This document shows positions 36,701-48,257 of a DNA stretch of 64,000 bases, in pieces. Both the position numbers and the translations under genes were made by a program. A model generated the notes under the pieces. That model was not told the origin of the DNA. It was given only the letters and a program-made list of their open reading frames with translations, and did no database searches. The stretch's first letter is position 1; every line of letters starts with the position of its first letter. This stretch comes from Anisakis pegreffii (lineage: Eukaryota > Nematoda > Chromadorea > Rhabditida > Anisakidae): the NCBI GenBank assembly GCA_035041965.1, contig JAPYMA010000530.1, positions 124,001 to 188,000 on the forward strand. Direction: 5' to 3'.

Positions 36701-38648
36701 TCATGAGTGCATCGTTGCGTCGTCTCGTTGTTTATAAGTTTCAGAATGCAGATGATGAATGCAATGTGAATGTGCGATCTTCATATCTCATTAATACTAC
36801 ACATATTAATGAAATATGAAGATTGCACTTCTCTTCATTAGAAATATGATATTAACAACATTTGGTGAGTTCTTGGAATGTGCAGCACGAAAGTTTCTTC
36901 TGTTTTATGCACAAATTTAATTTACTGAATGGATTACTGAAAAGTGGATTCTTTCAAAAAAGGAGAATTTCTAGAAGCCGAAAAACATAGTGGTTAAATT
37001 GTTTATTGCTCAAAAACTCTTGTCGGCACAGAATGAATTTGGAACTTGCTGAGAAAGAGTGAATTTGACTGATGTATTGTTCTTGCTCACACAGCAGAGC
37101 AATTCGTAGCATCTTGGAATTTGTAGCATCAAAGTTTCTTGTTTTTATGCTTGAAAGTGTGCTCATGACAGGAAATGGAACTGGAAAGGAAGTGAAGCTG
37201 ACAGGAAAGTGACGGAGTTCGTTGATTGTGTTCTGAATTCGACATTCAAAACGCTGTCTGGCTATTTGCTATTTTAATGATTCTTTTTCAAAATCTCATC
37301 ACATGTTCGCTTCCGTTATTTCCGAGAAATTTGTTCCTGTTCAGAAATCCCACTTGTTTTGTTTTTGATTAATTTCGTTTGAGGAGGCATCGATCGCGCA
37401 TGGTGTTTGTGCTAAAACTGGTCGACGTTTCTCGATGCATTTTTCCTAGTGAATAAACAACCGAATTTTCCAATTCGAAATTTTCGACTGCTGTGAGAAT
37501 GTTTAATCGTATTGTTACGATGCCGTATATTGAAATGTTGATCGGAAACGGCGACAAATCAAAAGCGTCCATTTTGAGGAGATAAATTCCCGAGAACAGT
37601 GAGCAATGATTGTGATAAAGTGCGGTGCGTTACAGTCTGAAATTAAATTGGTCAAAAGACAATCAATGAAACGAGCACATACAGTTGGTCGGAAATCCAA
37701 ACGAGTCGCTCGAGCGCGGTAAATATCAACATATACGGAATGGCCATTTGGGTGATTCGAGAGATTGCAAATGCTGGCACAACGTATGCGTGATAGATGC
37801 GGAATAAACTCTGAAAATTATTGTATCTGTTTCATTTTTTTTACATTGTTCGCTCTTGAATGATTCAAGTTTTAATAATTCTTCCCCCACGAGAGTTTGC
37901 TTCAAAGTAAATGATTTGCTTCAGGTGATTTATTCGCTCTCGATTTTTATTAATTCTAACAAACTGATGTCATTCTAACGCAGAACAGTTTTTCTTAAAG
38001 AATAACCTGGCTGAAACGATAAGAGGGTATTTGTTGAGCAAATACCTGACGCCACAAAAACGATAATTTAGTTTGATCATACACCTACATCAGATAGGAT
38101 TAATTGCAGATTGTGAGATGTTAAGTTGTAGTCTTTCTCGGAATTCTGTTTAATTAAGCACTGATGATGACATTTAAACAAAATCACAATACGTTTATAG
38201 CAATTAACTCTCAAGAGGCATCATATAGAAGCATATAATCCTGAGACAAATATAAATTTATTCTTTTTTCAAGATTCAGGATACTTTTCTGTTTTTTATT
38301 ATATCCCCAAAATGCGAACGTCGAATTTCAAGTAGAAGATTTCACCTCAATCCGAAGACATATTGCAGCCGCATCTGCGCCAAACAGAATTATGTAGAAG
38401 AAGCAAATGAACGCATCAAGAATGGCCAGTACAATCGGATAAAGAACTGGTTGCGAGCGTGATGAGCGATATGCTCTTTTGAATGCAACGATCAGGATCA
38501 AATTGAAGAAACAACCGCATATGGCCACAACAGAACCGATCATTATGTATGTGAATCTTATCAGTCCACATTCTTCAGATTGTCCGCACAATCCATTATC
38601 GCCCAATATACTTTCTATTTCACTTGAATTCTCGTCTGCCTCCTCCAT
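33717..38648 (-). CDS. rhodopsin-like seven-transmembrane receptor (GPCR), nematode type
   Basis: A complete six-exon model, all phases matching: 38648-38346, 37810-37683, 34961-34790, 34648-34517, 34231-34052, 33977-33717, giving 391 residues. The N terminus has an NSS sequon. TM1 (IMIGSVVAICGCFFNLILIV) and TM2 are in exon 1, and TM3 ends in ERLVWI in exon 2, with ERL in place of the usual DRY. Exon 3 holds TM4 and the extracellular loop 2 with a conserved-looking Cys (YDSCPDFVRSLAVEPQQW). Exon 4 holds TM5 (FLQIFLPFGLLVGLNILIVI), exon 5 TM6, and exon 6 TM7 (FYTIFGDTVSILYMF) and helix 8 with NPRMRR. The layout fits the nematode peptide-receptor-like GPCR group; ligand unknown. It sits in the plasma membrane. 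The large intron 37682-34962 holds no exon I can support. Exon 5 to 6 uses a weak donor (GTCTTA) and is the least certain junction. Confidence 0.88.
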
Positions 38649-41600
38649 ACCTACACAATTTTATCATGTAATATTATCTGGATTATCTGGATTGGCCAGG
38701 CCGTCATCAAACGTTTGTAACGTCACTGGCCACAATGTTTCCGACCGCACCGTTTTAGCCTTGATTTAGTCAGCCCGCTGGCTAGGCGAGCAAGCCAACT
38801 GGACAGAATCCAGTAATTAAGCAGGTACCGTGAACACTTTACATAATTAAACGTAGCCAAATACCAATCCAATAAATCAGTCATAACTCTAATAAAATAA
38901 ATATTCCGCCGATCGCTCGCAACGATTGACAAAACAACCACTCGATGTCCAAGTAATAAATAAAGCATGTTATGTGCAATAAAGAAATGGATGCCCCTCA
39001 TAACTGTACGATATGGCTCGACCCTCATAACTAAACGGTTCGATTGAATTTCTTTTTCCGAGCATTAAACCAAAATGGAAACGTTGGAAGAGTCGAACAT
39101 ATGAAATAATTATTTGATGATCAAATACATCAAATATGCATCATATATATGTAAAAAAGTTGTGAAATGTTAAATTTTTTCTAAACGCGATTGTGTTTTC
39201 ATAACGTTGTTTTCATAACGCGATTGTGAAAATTGCAGTGTGAAAAGAAGCGAAAAACCTAAATTGTTGGAGTATCGCTTGTAAGGATGAGAAAAAATTT
39301 GCGATTCGCGACAGAAAATCAACATTATGAATGCACAAGATATTAAATATTCAAGGATGTACGAATGAGACAGTGCGTTTTCTTCTTCGAACGCAGATTT
39401 TGATTAGAGAAATTGATTTTGATCATACGTATTTGATTAGAGGAAAATCATTCGATTGCAATATCGAACACGGGAAACCTTACCAAATCGTGTTCCTCAA
39501 TCGACAAGCGTTGATTCTTCAACTAAAAAAGTAAACTGGAAAGGCTTCTACACAGCCGAAATCCAACGGCAACTACAGCTTCACGCTTCCAAATACCTTT
39601 TTCGAATGTACTTAACTGTGAATCTTATTGATGAACTTTTAAGTAACACACCTAAGCCATCGAAAGCTTTTCGAACTTTTACCATCACGACACCCACCTC
39701 CCCAGAAACTGGGTGTCGTAATGGTAAAAATACTGATCTATTTCATTATGGCATAGATCAAATGTTAGATGTGTCACTCAGGTTTTGGAAAATCACTGAC
39801 CTCTGTGTAAAACCTTTGTTTTGCCGATGTGGAAAAAATCCACATTTCGTTTGGAATAAAAGATATGAGTGAGATATGAAAGATAAAAGGTATGAGTGAG
39901 GGATCACGTTACGAACGCTTCAGAAAGTGTTCCAATATTAATCGTTTAACAAACAAGACGAACGTCACTGCCAACGAAATTTGGAGACGATCAACGGTGA
40001 AAAATTTTGATGGGTCACTGCTTTGTGCCAACTGAGCAGTTGTTTTCAATGGTGATTCTTAGATGAAGGAATACATATGGAGAATGCATATGAAGTATTC
40101 TAGATTGAAATGCACCCATTTCTTCATGGAACTGAACTCTAGCAGCCATTTATTTACAATAATACAAAGCGTGCTGTCGTCATACCGTTGTGCACATAAT
40201 GCTCTTGCTGTTTTTTCATATCATTGAGAAGATGAAAAAATTAGAGTGATTGAATTTGAATATTAGAATTGAAATATTAGAATGAATTTGAGTGAATTGA
40301 ATTGAATGAATTTGAGTGAATTGAGTGAATTTAATTGAATTTTTCATGAGTGAAATATTAGAATCATGTTACTAGGGCGATTTTGTTGAGATAATAGAAT
40401 TTTTTTCGATATTAGACGTTCATAATCGATGTGTAGATCTATCTTTATCTTTACGATCTAGTGATTGTTCTCATTAAGCTGTTTAGTCGTCGAGTTCAAA
40501 ACAACGTCGATGCATAGCGATAATACACGTGTGCCTTCGTTGCGACCGTATTGGATGTGAAAATGATTTAGTTCTCAGAGGTCATGTGATCTGTCTAAAA
40601 TTCTACTGTAATTCAAAGTTTTTAAGTGATAAGTGCAACTAGAACGGAATGAACACTCGAAGTGAAAATATGAGTGAACCTTTCATCATCTTGTAATTAT
40701 CCAGCAATTATATCGCATCACGACTGCAGATGTACCTTTCTATTACAAGCAATTAGTGCTTTATCAGTTCATTTCTCACACTCTCACTCACTTATTTATC
40801 AGTTTTGCAATTTGTCGCACTTCTTCAGTATCTCATGAATGATTCACTCAATAACTTCAGAGGTTTTCAAGAATCTCTTATCAAGCAGATAAACAGAATG
40901 AATCAAAATCCAAGCGTACATCTATCTCTACTCTCAAGCGAACAACTACTTTATCATAAGTTTGCACGACTCCAAATCTCAACTCTAGCATGGTATAATA
41001 CTGTCGGGAAAGAAAACAAGTGAAAATGGAAATTTGAAATTCGAATTTCCTGAAAGCTGTTGAATATTTGTTGTTGTGAAATGATGAATTCAATGAAAAG
41101 CTCAATTCAAAGATGGAATTGGTGAAATTTGTAGGATAAAATGAGATTTTTTCGAATAATATTATGGTGAACGCTTAAAGACACACTGTGAAAGCAATTC
41201 ATGAGGCATTATTAATGCGCATATAAACCTCAAACCTGTACATTCAAACTCATAATGAGTTATGATACTATGCGATAGAAGTGTTCAGATGAAATGCGTT
41301 TTCACATATAATATTGCACACGGATGAATTCTATCGATCTCATCTCAATTTTCTGATTCGTCAGTCGCGTTCACGCGAGAATGGTCAATAAGCCTTCCAT
41401 ATTCACTGAACAAAACAATTACTGATTCATTAGGAAAGCATGGAAAACTAGACCACAATAACGATGAATTTCCGCGGAAGTGTGAATCTTTTATGAAGTG
41501 AATAATGACTGACATCAGAAATTGTTAGTGCAATTCCATGAAAATCATAAGCTTCTTGTTCGTTCATGCGAAGAGATTTGCACAAATGGATTTGTATTTG
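38649..41600. other. mostly non-coding; unsupported open frames
   Basis: Upstream of the GPCR. A 138-codon plus-strand frame at 39456-39872 and minus-strand frames at 38.7-39.0 kb have no splice partners or recognisable protein. A block of diverged ATTAGAATTGAATTTGAGTG-type repeats covers about 40240-40345. An inverted repeat lies at 39677-39729. Confidence 0.4.
39677..39729. repeat. hairpin, 20-bp arms
   Basis: Arms 39677-39696 and 39710-39729 are complementary with one mismatch, separated by a 13-base loop. The core words are ACGACACCCA and TGGGTGTCGT. The hairpin lies inside an unsupported open frame. Confidence 0.75.
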
Positions 41601-41614
41601 TACAAATTTTGTAC

Positions 41615-41940
41615 AGATTTGTGGATTTGTACAAATCTCAATTCAGAGATTTGCACAAATCTCTCCGCATGAATTGAGATTTGTACAAATCCACAAATCT
41701 CTCCGCATGAATTGAGATTTGTACAAATCCACAAATCTCTCCGCATGAATTGAGATTTGTACAAATCCACAAATCTCTCCGCATGAATTGAGATTTGTAC
41801 AAATCCACAAATCTCTCCGCATGAATTGAGATTTGTACAAATCCACAAATCTCTCCGCATGAATTGAGATTTGTACAAATCCACAAATCTCTCCGCATGA
41901 ATTGAGATTTGTACAAATCCACAAATCTCTCCGCACAAAT
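41615..41940. repeat. 38-bp tandem array with an inverted leading unit
   Basis: Seven almost identical 38-bp units run from 41663 to 41928, with a partial unit after. Each contains the perfect palindrome GATTTGTACAAATC. A perfect 31-base inverted copy of the unit lies at 41615-41645, facing unit 1 (41670-41700) across a 24-base spacer. Because 38 is not a multiple of three and no frame has a stop, all three minus-strand frames are open; I take that as an artefact. Confidence 0.92.
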
Positions 41941-42024
41941 TGTAATACACATAATAATTTTTATAACAGATGCTACTTCAAGTGCAAAACAAATGACGAG
42001 TTATAGAAGAATGAATTGGTTTCG

Positions 42025-43051
42025 TTCCTCATCAAACGAGTATTTTGTTCCTCATCAAACGAATATTTTGTTCCTCATCAAACGAGTATTTTGTTCCTCA
42101 CCAAACAAATATTTTGTTCCTCATCAAACGAATATTTTGTTCCTCATCAAACGAATATTTTGTTCCTCATCAAACGAATATTTTGTTCCTCATCAAACGA
42201 ATATTTTGTTCCTCATCAAACGAATACTATCAGATAACTTTCAGATGTTCCTCATCAAACGAATATTTTGTTCCTCATCAAACGAATATTTTGTTCCTCA
42301 TCAAACGAATATTTTGTTCCTCATCAAACGAATATTTTGTTCCTCATCAAACGAATATTTTGTTCCTCATCAAACGAATACTATCAGATAACTTTCAGAT
42401 GTTCCTCATCAAACGAATACTATCAGATAACTTTCAGATGTTCCTCATCAAACGAATATTTTGTTCCTCATCAAACGAATATTTTGTTCCTCATCAAACG
42501 AATATTTTGTTCCTCATCAAACGAATATTTTGTTCCTCATCAAACGAATATTTTGTTCCTCATCAAACGAATATTTTGTTCCTCATCAAACGAATACTAT
42601 CAGATAACTTTCAGATGTTCCTCATCAAACGAATATTTTGTTCCTCATCAAACGAATATTTTGTTCCTCATCAAACAAATATTTTGTTCCTCATCAAACG
42701 AATATTTTGTTCCTCATCAAACGAATATTTTGTTCCTCATCAAACGAATATTTTGTTCCTCATCAAACGAATACTATCAGATAACTTTCAGGACGTTCCT
42801 CATCAAACAAATATTTTGTTCCTCATCAAACGAATATTTTGTTCCTCATCAAACGAATATTTTGTTCCTCATCAAACGAATATTTTGTTCCTCATCAAAC
42901 GAATATTTTGTTCCTCATCAAACGAATATTTTGTTCCTCATCAAACGAATACTATCAGATAACTTTCAGATGTTCCTCATCAAACGAATACTATCAGATA
43001 ACTTTCAGATGTTCCTCATCAAACGAATATTTTGTTCCTCATCAAACGAAA
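42025..43051. repeat. 23-bp/39-bp higher-order tandem array
   Basis: The short unit (S, 23 bp: TTCCTCATCAAACGAATATT plus TTG) and a long variant (L, 39 bp, carrying ACTATCAGATAACTTTCAG after the shared first 18 bases) alternate. Read from 42025 the order is S8 L S5 L L S6 L S6 L' S6 L L S, then a partial unit; L' is 40 bp. Three S6 L blocks of 177-178 bp make a regular higher-order repeat. The first four short units carry variants. Long open frames on the plus strand are by-products of stop-free units. Confidence 0.93.
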
Positions 43052-43499
43052 GAGATTCATACGCTGTACGGTCACATAACCTTAAGCAGTAATATTCATG
43101 AAGCTTACTCCTCATATTTCACGATCTTTTCTCTCACATCACAAATTCCAGTTTTGAGCAAACAGATGATAGATGGAATGGTACGGACTGATCTCAGAGT
43201 GGTGCTATAGATAATCGAGGATACAATAATCTGAGCAAAGCTATTTCTTGAACTGGAATGATCATATTTAAAGCAGACAAGTGAATAGCTGATCGATCAC
43301 TTTGGACTATGATCACTCATTGTATAAGTTATTCACAGACATGTTTTCTTCATAGACTGGAAGGAGCCCTTCTTGGAAAAGGAATTCTACTGTTGCTTGA
43401 GAATTGCCGCGAAATAAATGGTATTTCGCAAAACAATATGTGGTGATAGTGAACAAGATTTAAAAAAAAGAGGCAACTGTCCTGCAAAGAATCGATTGG

Positions 43500-43780
43500 T
43501 CACACAGCCACGACAACATCGATCGACTCAAACCACTCTGATAAAACCTTGGCCCAATTTATGCAACATCTTATCTGGCAATTAAATGAAACCGGACTAG
43601 TATTTATTATGAATGTAAATGAGATATTTGAATGAGATATTTGAAATGAGATATTTGGCTCATTTCGATTAATATCTGATGGATACGATAGATTATCAAT
43701 CACATAAACCATGAAACGCGTCAGTGTTGATTCAGAGAAAAGCATCAGGAGTACAGCTGTTGCAATGAAGACGATGAAAT
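43500..43780 (-). other. weak minus-strand exon candidate with a hydrophobic segment
   Basis: After a minus-strand acceptor (CTTCACAG near 43785) the frame reads NFIVFIATAVLLMLFSESTL and then TRFMVYVIDNLSYP, which looks like a membrane anchor. No partner exon could be fixed, and the donor is uncertain. It could be a type II membrane protein exon or chance. Confidence 0.25.
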
Positions 43781-44284
43781 TTCTGTGAAGGAACGGAAAA
43801 CGATAGATGCTGTTGGATCATCGCAGGCTGTGTGCGGATGAATAATCATCAAACGACCGAAGGACGGGTCGAGCAAACAACCACGCCTCTGACTTCATTA
43901 ATTCATCATAAGTTCAGTGATGATGAAATTGATATGGGATATGGATTTCCAGTTGGATCGTAACGACAATATCATTTGCTTAGACGATGGATATATGAAT
44001 TTTAATGAACTGAAATTGTTCTCAGGAGAGGGAATGTCTGACTCAAAATAGAATATTCAGTTATTTCATTGACGTTTGTGAACATAATGCGATGAGAGTT
44101 TTAAACACAATCTTACATGCCAGTCTTGACTACCGTGTTACAAGGAAGGAAATAATTCTGGGACGGGAAATTTCGATGAACAAACTTAATCTCGTCTCCG
44201 ATCCCTGAATTTTCCTCGAAAATGTAACGCTCGTATTGGAGTCATTAGGATCTTAAAAACAGAAATTCGTTCTGTGAAAAGTAT

Positions 44285-44430
44285 TGAAATATAATTAGAA
44301 TAATTAGAATAGGCTAAGAATAATAAGAATAGGCTAAGAATAATTAGAATAAGCTAGAGTTTTGTGAAAAGTATTGGAATACGATTAGAATAATTAGAAT
44401 AGGCTAGAGATAAATTAGAATTGGCTAGAG
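44285..44430. repeat. diverged short tandem repeat
   Basis: Repeated words ATTAGAATAGGCTA and AATAATTAGAATA appear about six times with variation, and a longer GTGAAAAGTATTGAAAT segment appears twice. No coding support. Confidence 0.7.
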
Positions 44431-44812
44431 ATAAACGCAATGCCACAATGTCGTATCAGCGATCATATTTCATTGAATCACACCAAACATTAACAATGCA
44501 TAGTGTTCGCTGAGAAAAATGAGCAACGTTCTGAAAAGACAGTACCGTAATGTTCTTTTTCTGCACGTTGAAGAAGTTGTCTCATTCATCACCGAAGCTT
44601 TAGACCAAGTTACAATTCAAAGAAATGGCTCTGTCACAGTGCTGAGAAATGCCACATTCTCCTGACGATAGTGACAATAAGATAGCCGAAAACATTTCGT
44701 TCCCGTGATAAAATTCGTCGATTTTTCATCTGTGGTCATACACAGTTTTTAGTTTCTTCTTCAGAACAACCGCCTTGTTGACAGAGACCATACGTAACAT
44801 CCACCTGTCTCA

Positions 44813-44985
44813 TCACTGTAGCAGAGCTACAGGAGTTCTAGCAATGCTCTGCGTTTTACTTATGCAGTAGAAAAAGTTTCTTGGAAATTGAAGAAGAGTT
44901 TTAAAGTGATCCTCAGCTTGAGGACTACGAATTAGCAGGTTAACTGTGAGTTGCAAAGCTGAAGGAATGGTAACGTTGACCTGCA
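44813..44985 (-). other. possible terminal exon
   Basis: After a strong minus-strand acceptor (CGTCCTTGCAG) the frame reads VNVTIPSALQLTVNLLIRSP and stops at TGA after ARTPVALLQ. The composition is protein-like, but no upstream exon or family was identified. Confidence 0.28.
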
Positions 44986-45760
44986 AGGACGAGAATGAGA
45001 ACGTTGTACACTTGGAATAAGATGAATGACGTTGATATTTATCCATAACATATGCCCTGCTGCAATTGTTTGCCTCGAAGTGGAACGGGTCATTTTTGCC
45101 TTATGCAAACAAATGTGTAATATTGAAAAATGGAATTGATAGAAAATTGCATGCCTAATGAGCCTTAATCCTCTGAAGGGATATCGTTAATGAAGTGCCA
45201 TCAAAGTGCTGCTTATTTTAATCGTCGAAGCGTTTGAACGCAAATTGTGGTAAGTAAAAATTTACAAAAGTGCTCCTATGGCACTCTCGAGGACAATTTT
45301 CGTATTTTTGGATCAACGAGACAAAAAAACGCACATTCCATCTGCTGGTTTTTGAGTATTCGGAATTTTTTGTTGCATCCTCAGAAAATACTTTTAGTGA
45401 TTTGATAAATCTTCGAAAAGTTTGACCGTTTCGTTCAATCGATTTGACCTTTTCAAACGTTTTGTGACCAAACAGTGAATAATTTTCTGCTTTCTTAGAA
45501 TTTCATTTGAATTGGTGTGATTATCAGTGTTCGTGTGCACTGCTGAATTCACAGTATAGGGTGTAACGTCGTGCTTACTGCTAAAAATGTAGCGTGTACA
45601 CTTTTGAATGAATTATTCATAATGCAATTGTATTCGAGCATTTCACACACAATTTGTGTGCATAACAAGTAGATTTCAAGAAAACATCGAATTGCTATGG
45701 AAACCGGGAGCTTTGTTGCATTCTTGACTCCTGAAAGATTCCCACCAGTATCCACCGTAT

Positions 45761-46006
45761 TCAAAAATGTCCGAGTCGAGAACTATCGTGAATCATACGA
45801 TTCACGATAAAAATGATTTCATTCATATTTTTTTGTAATGAATAAGCTCTCCTCTCTTTGGCCAGATGTTTTATCTCTTTCAAAGCGATATTGTAAAATT
45901 CATATTGAATAATGTAATCGCTTAATCTTTTGGAAAATTTTGCATAGAGTAAATTGAGCGTCTTATGAATAAGCTTCACCCCGCACCATTCAAATGCTTT
46001 TCAACC
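45761..46006 (-). other. possible coding block
   Basis: An open minus-strand frame of about 80 codons reads WCGVKLIHKTLNLLYAKFSK and later EIKHLAKERRAYSLQ, ending HDSSRLGHF. It is helical and charged. The start is unclear: an in-frame TGA lies at about 46009, and no acceptor is obvious. Not recognised. Confidence 0.3.
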
Positions 46007-46135
46007 TTTGTCTTGCTCATGAAAAAATATGTTTCTCAACCTTTTGTGCTCTTCATGAAAATTTTGTATTGTACAGTCTAGACATATCGTTACTTTCGCT
46101 GTATTCACGTGATTCTTTCATTACGCTAAATCCCC

Positions 46136-46144
46136 TATAAAAGG
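46136..46144 (+). promoter_or_regulatory. TATA box
   Basis: TATAAAAGG matches the core promoter consensus well. About 25-30 bases downstream is a plausible initiation region (ATCAGGCATTC), and no protein frame follows. The nearest structured feature downstream is the hairpin at 46358-46423. Confidence 0.5.
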
Positions 46145-46357
46145 ATAAGGCTCCCCTTCGATATCAGGCATTCATTCATTCGTTATTAATCAATCGTTTG
46201 CTGGTTCGTGTAAACCAATCAATCAATCGTTACTGCTGCTCCTTGGCTCAGTTCCTCAGCTTCATTTCGTTGGAAATCAATCTCCCATTATTCCTCGACT
46301 CAATCACTCAATTTCGTTTCGCTCGTTGGTTGTTGCTTATTTGCTGTGTGTGTGTGA

Positions 46358-46423
46358 ATCGAAGTAAATATTCGTTGTAAATAGTGTTTCTCACCACTAT
46401 TTACTGCGAATATTTACTTCGAT
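46358..46423 (+). ncRNA. near-perfect hairpin, possible small-RNA precursor
   Basis: Arms of 29 bases (46358-46386 and 46395-46423) pair completely except for one U-U mismatch and one G-U pair, with an 8-base loop (TTTCTCAC). Pairing starts ATCGAAGTAAATATTCG. The length fits a miRNA precursor or other double-stranded small-RNA source, and a TATA box lies 214 bases upstream. The flanks do not extend the stem. A tiny transposon remnant is the main alternative; no target duplication is seen. Confidence 0.55.
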
Positions 46424-46715
46424 AGACGCCTATCTCCCGTTCGTCCAATCAATCTACCCGTTGCTATTTACCACAAGAACAGCGAAACGATGATGAGTTC
46501 CTCGAAACTGCACATTCCCCGCAACACGCTAAACTTGACCACTCGCGATCAATCATCCATAGCCTAACGATTCGCAAATAATCTGAATTGACGAACCGTG
46601 GCACAAACAAAAAACCCGAAATTATCCACTCAAGTCTAATTGTTTCACCATGATCGTATATCTTATTGTGCTTGTACCACTGCATTGTATCGGTTGCTTG
46701 AGAGATTGATGACTA

Positions 46716-46935
46716 GTTTAATGTTGTGCGGGAAGTCCCCGAATTCGAAGTCCCCGTCCCGAATCCCCGTCCCCGACCATTTTCGAGTGGCGGCCATTTT
46801 TGGGGACTGTCCTCGTCCCTGAAATGTCCCCGACTCTCCCCGTCCTCGACCTCTCCAGAATTGTCGGTTCTCCCCGAAATTTCGGGGAGGTTCCTCGAAT
46901 TTTCGGGGAGTCTCTCCGAAACTCCCCAGACCGCG
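46716..46935 (+). repeat. GC-rich dispersed repeat, copy 1
   Basis: Starts at TTAATGTTGTGCGGG and is made of CCCCG/CGGGG words. It shares CGACCATTTTCGAG and GGGGACT-TCC-CGTCCC with copy 2 in the same orientation of the word, and both carry GTGCGGG-type ends. It contains the self-complementary CCCCGAAATTTCGGGG. Open frames inside are chance. Confidence 0.8.
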
Positions 46936-47016
46936 CCCATGCAAGCAATTCGAAATTAGATATTCGATCTTTGCTCGCATGTTTGCCTCTAAGGCTCCAC
47001 TACCATCCTGTCTCAG

Positions 47017-47105
47017 CTAGGGTTTGCAGCGGATCCCGGGATTTCAGTTCTGATCCCGACCCCGGGATTTATGTTTTGAAAAATCCTGGGATCTCGGGAT
47101 TTGAT
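47017..47105. repeat. GC-rich dispersed repeat, short related copy
   Basis: Begins CTAGGGTTTGCAGCGGATCC and repeats GGGATTT/GATCCCG words (CCCGGGATTT twice, then CTGGGATCTCGGGAT). It has the same style as the neighbouring GC-rich repeats, with a similar left end. Confidence 0.65.
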
Positions 47106-47852
47106 AAAGCGGGTCAGTTTGTATTAACTTTGATAGTGCGCCGATCTTGGAGGAAACCTTAATCATTCCCAGCTCATTCGTATGCAGTCATCCTCGTTGT
47201 TTGCCACCTATGATCGATGAATAGTCTAGGAAATTGATGCAAGTCAGACGAATGGCATGTTCAACGATAGCTCGATGATTTTTTGCGTAGCATTTCATAG
47301 AACTATCAACTAATTATTCTGCTCTTCATCTGAATGCACTTCTGAATGCTCATCTGAATGCACTTCTATGCAGACTAATGGACATAATCACATTTTATAA
47401 TGAGAACCAAGAGCATCAAAATTCAACAAAATTTTGAGTTCATGAATCCATGTGTTAATTCCCTCCCAGGATTACGAATATTTCGAGAGCTGCACAGTTA
47501 CATGTAATATGTCCGCATACGTGAGTGTAGTAGAAAAGTGTAGGAGTAGAGCGTGTATTCTCTTTTGTTTTTGTCAAAGAAATTTTGCTATTATTTTGCT
47601 ATTTTTTCAAAAACTCCAGTTTTTTGCAATTTTTTGTTAAACTCTAAAAACTCCTTTTGCTATGCTATTTTTCAAAAATTTTGCTATTTTCGAAAACTCT
47701 ATATTCTCATGTGATTGAATAAATACAGTAAATAAAATTGCATTGCGCCTTTGCAGTTATCGCTATTCTAGCCTAAAGATCACTTATTTCAATGTCTTTC
47801 CATCGAAAAATCATTTTTTCAAGGTCCTGCTGACTCTATTTCCAAAGTTACA

Positions 47853-48016
47853 TCTTCGGGGAATTTCGGGGAGTCGGGGACGGGGATGAGATTGAGTCTT
47901 CTTCCCGAAACTCCCCGTCCCCAAGTCCTCGTCCCCGTCTCCGACCATTTTCGAGCGGTGGACATTTTCGGGGACTCTCCCCGTCCCAGACTTTTTTCTC
48001 TCCCCGCACAGCACTA
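47853..48016 (-). repeat. GC-rich dispersed repeat, copy 2
   Basis: Ends in CCCCGCACAGCACTA, the reverse-complement counterpart of the left end of copy 1. It shares the CCGACCATTTTCGAGCGG block (47939-47957) and the following GGGGACTCTCCCCGTCCC. It begins with TCGGGGAATTTCGGGGAG. Confidence 0.8.
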
Positions 48017-48257
48017 GCCGCTAGTTTACAGAAGCACACATTGTCGAATGATAATAACTTGATGATAACAGTTAGTGTGAAATGCAGTAATGCTATTATT
48101 TCATTTATTAATATTAATATCTTTCTGTGAAAGTTTTGTTATATGAACATTGTTGCAACTTCCATATCAATAACTCTGACATTGCGATAAAACCTCTTTA
48201 GGGTTACGTTTTCTTTACATTAAAGTAAGTGGGGTCTGAATTCAACGTGCATTTTTT

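Noticed and set aside
37369..37700. Minus-strand frames inside the GPCR region
   Set aside because: Exon 2 of the GPCR joins exon 3 directly in phase across this segment, so it is intron.
41564..41952. Three overlapping minus-strand frames over the 38-bp array
   Set aside because: All frames are open for the same reason: a stop-free 38-bp unit. Repeat artefact.
41663..43051. CRISPR-like array
   Set aside because: Units are directly adjacent without unique spacers, and the window is eukaryotic.
42045..43092. Long plus-strand open frames (up to 305 codons) over the 23-bp array
   Set aside because: The unit has no stop in any used frame and 23 is not a multiple of three, so the frame rotates through a 23-residue cycle. 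Start, splice and composition support are lacking.
46718..46980. Overlapping open frames in the GC-rich repeat at 46.7 kb
   Set aside because: They lie inside a repeat with a second copy at 47.9 kb, and the frames are not preserved between the copies.
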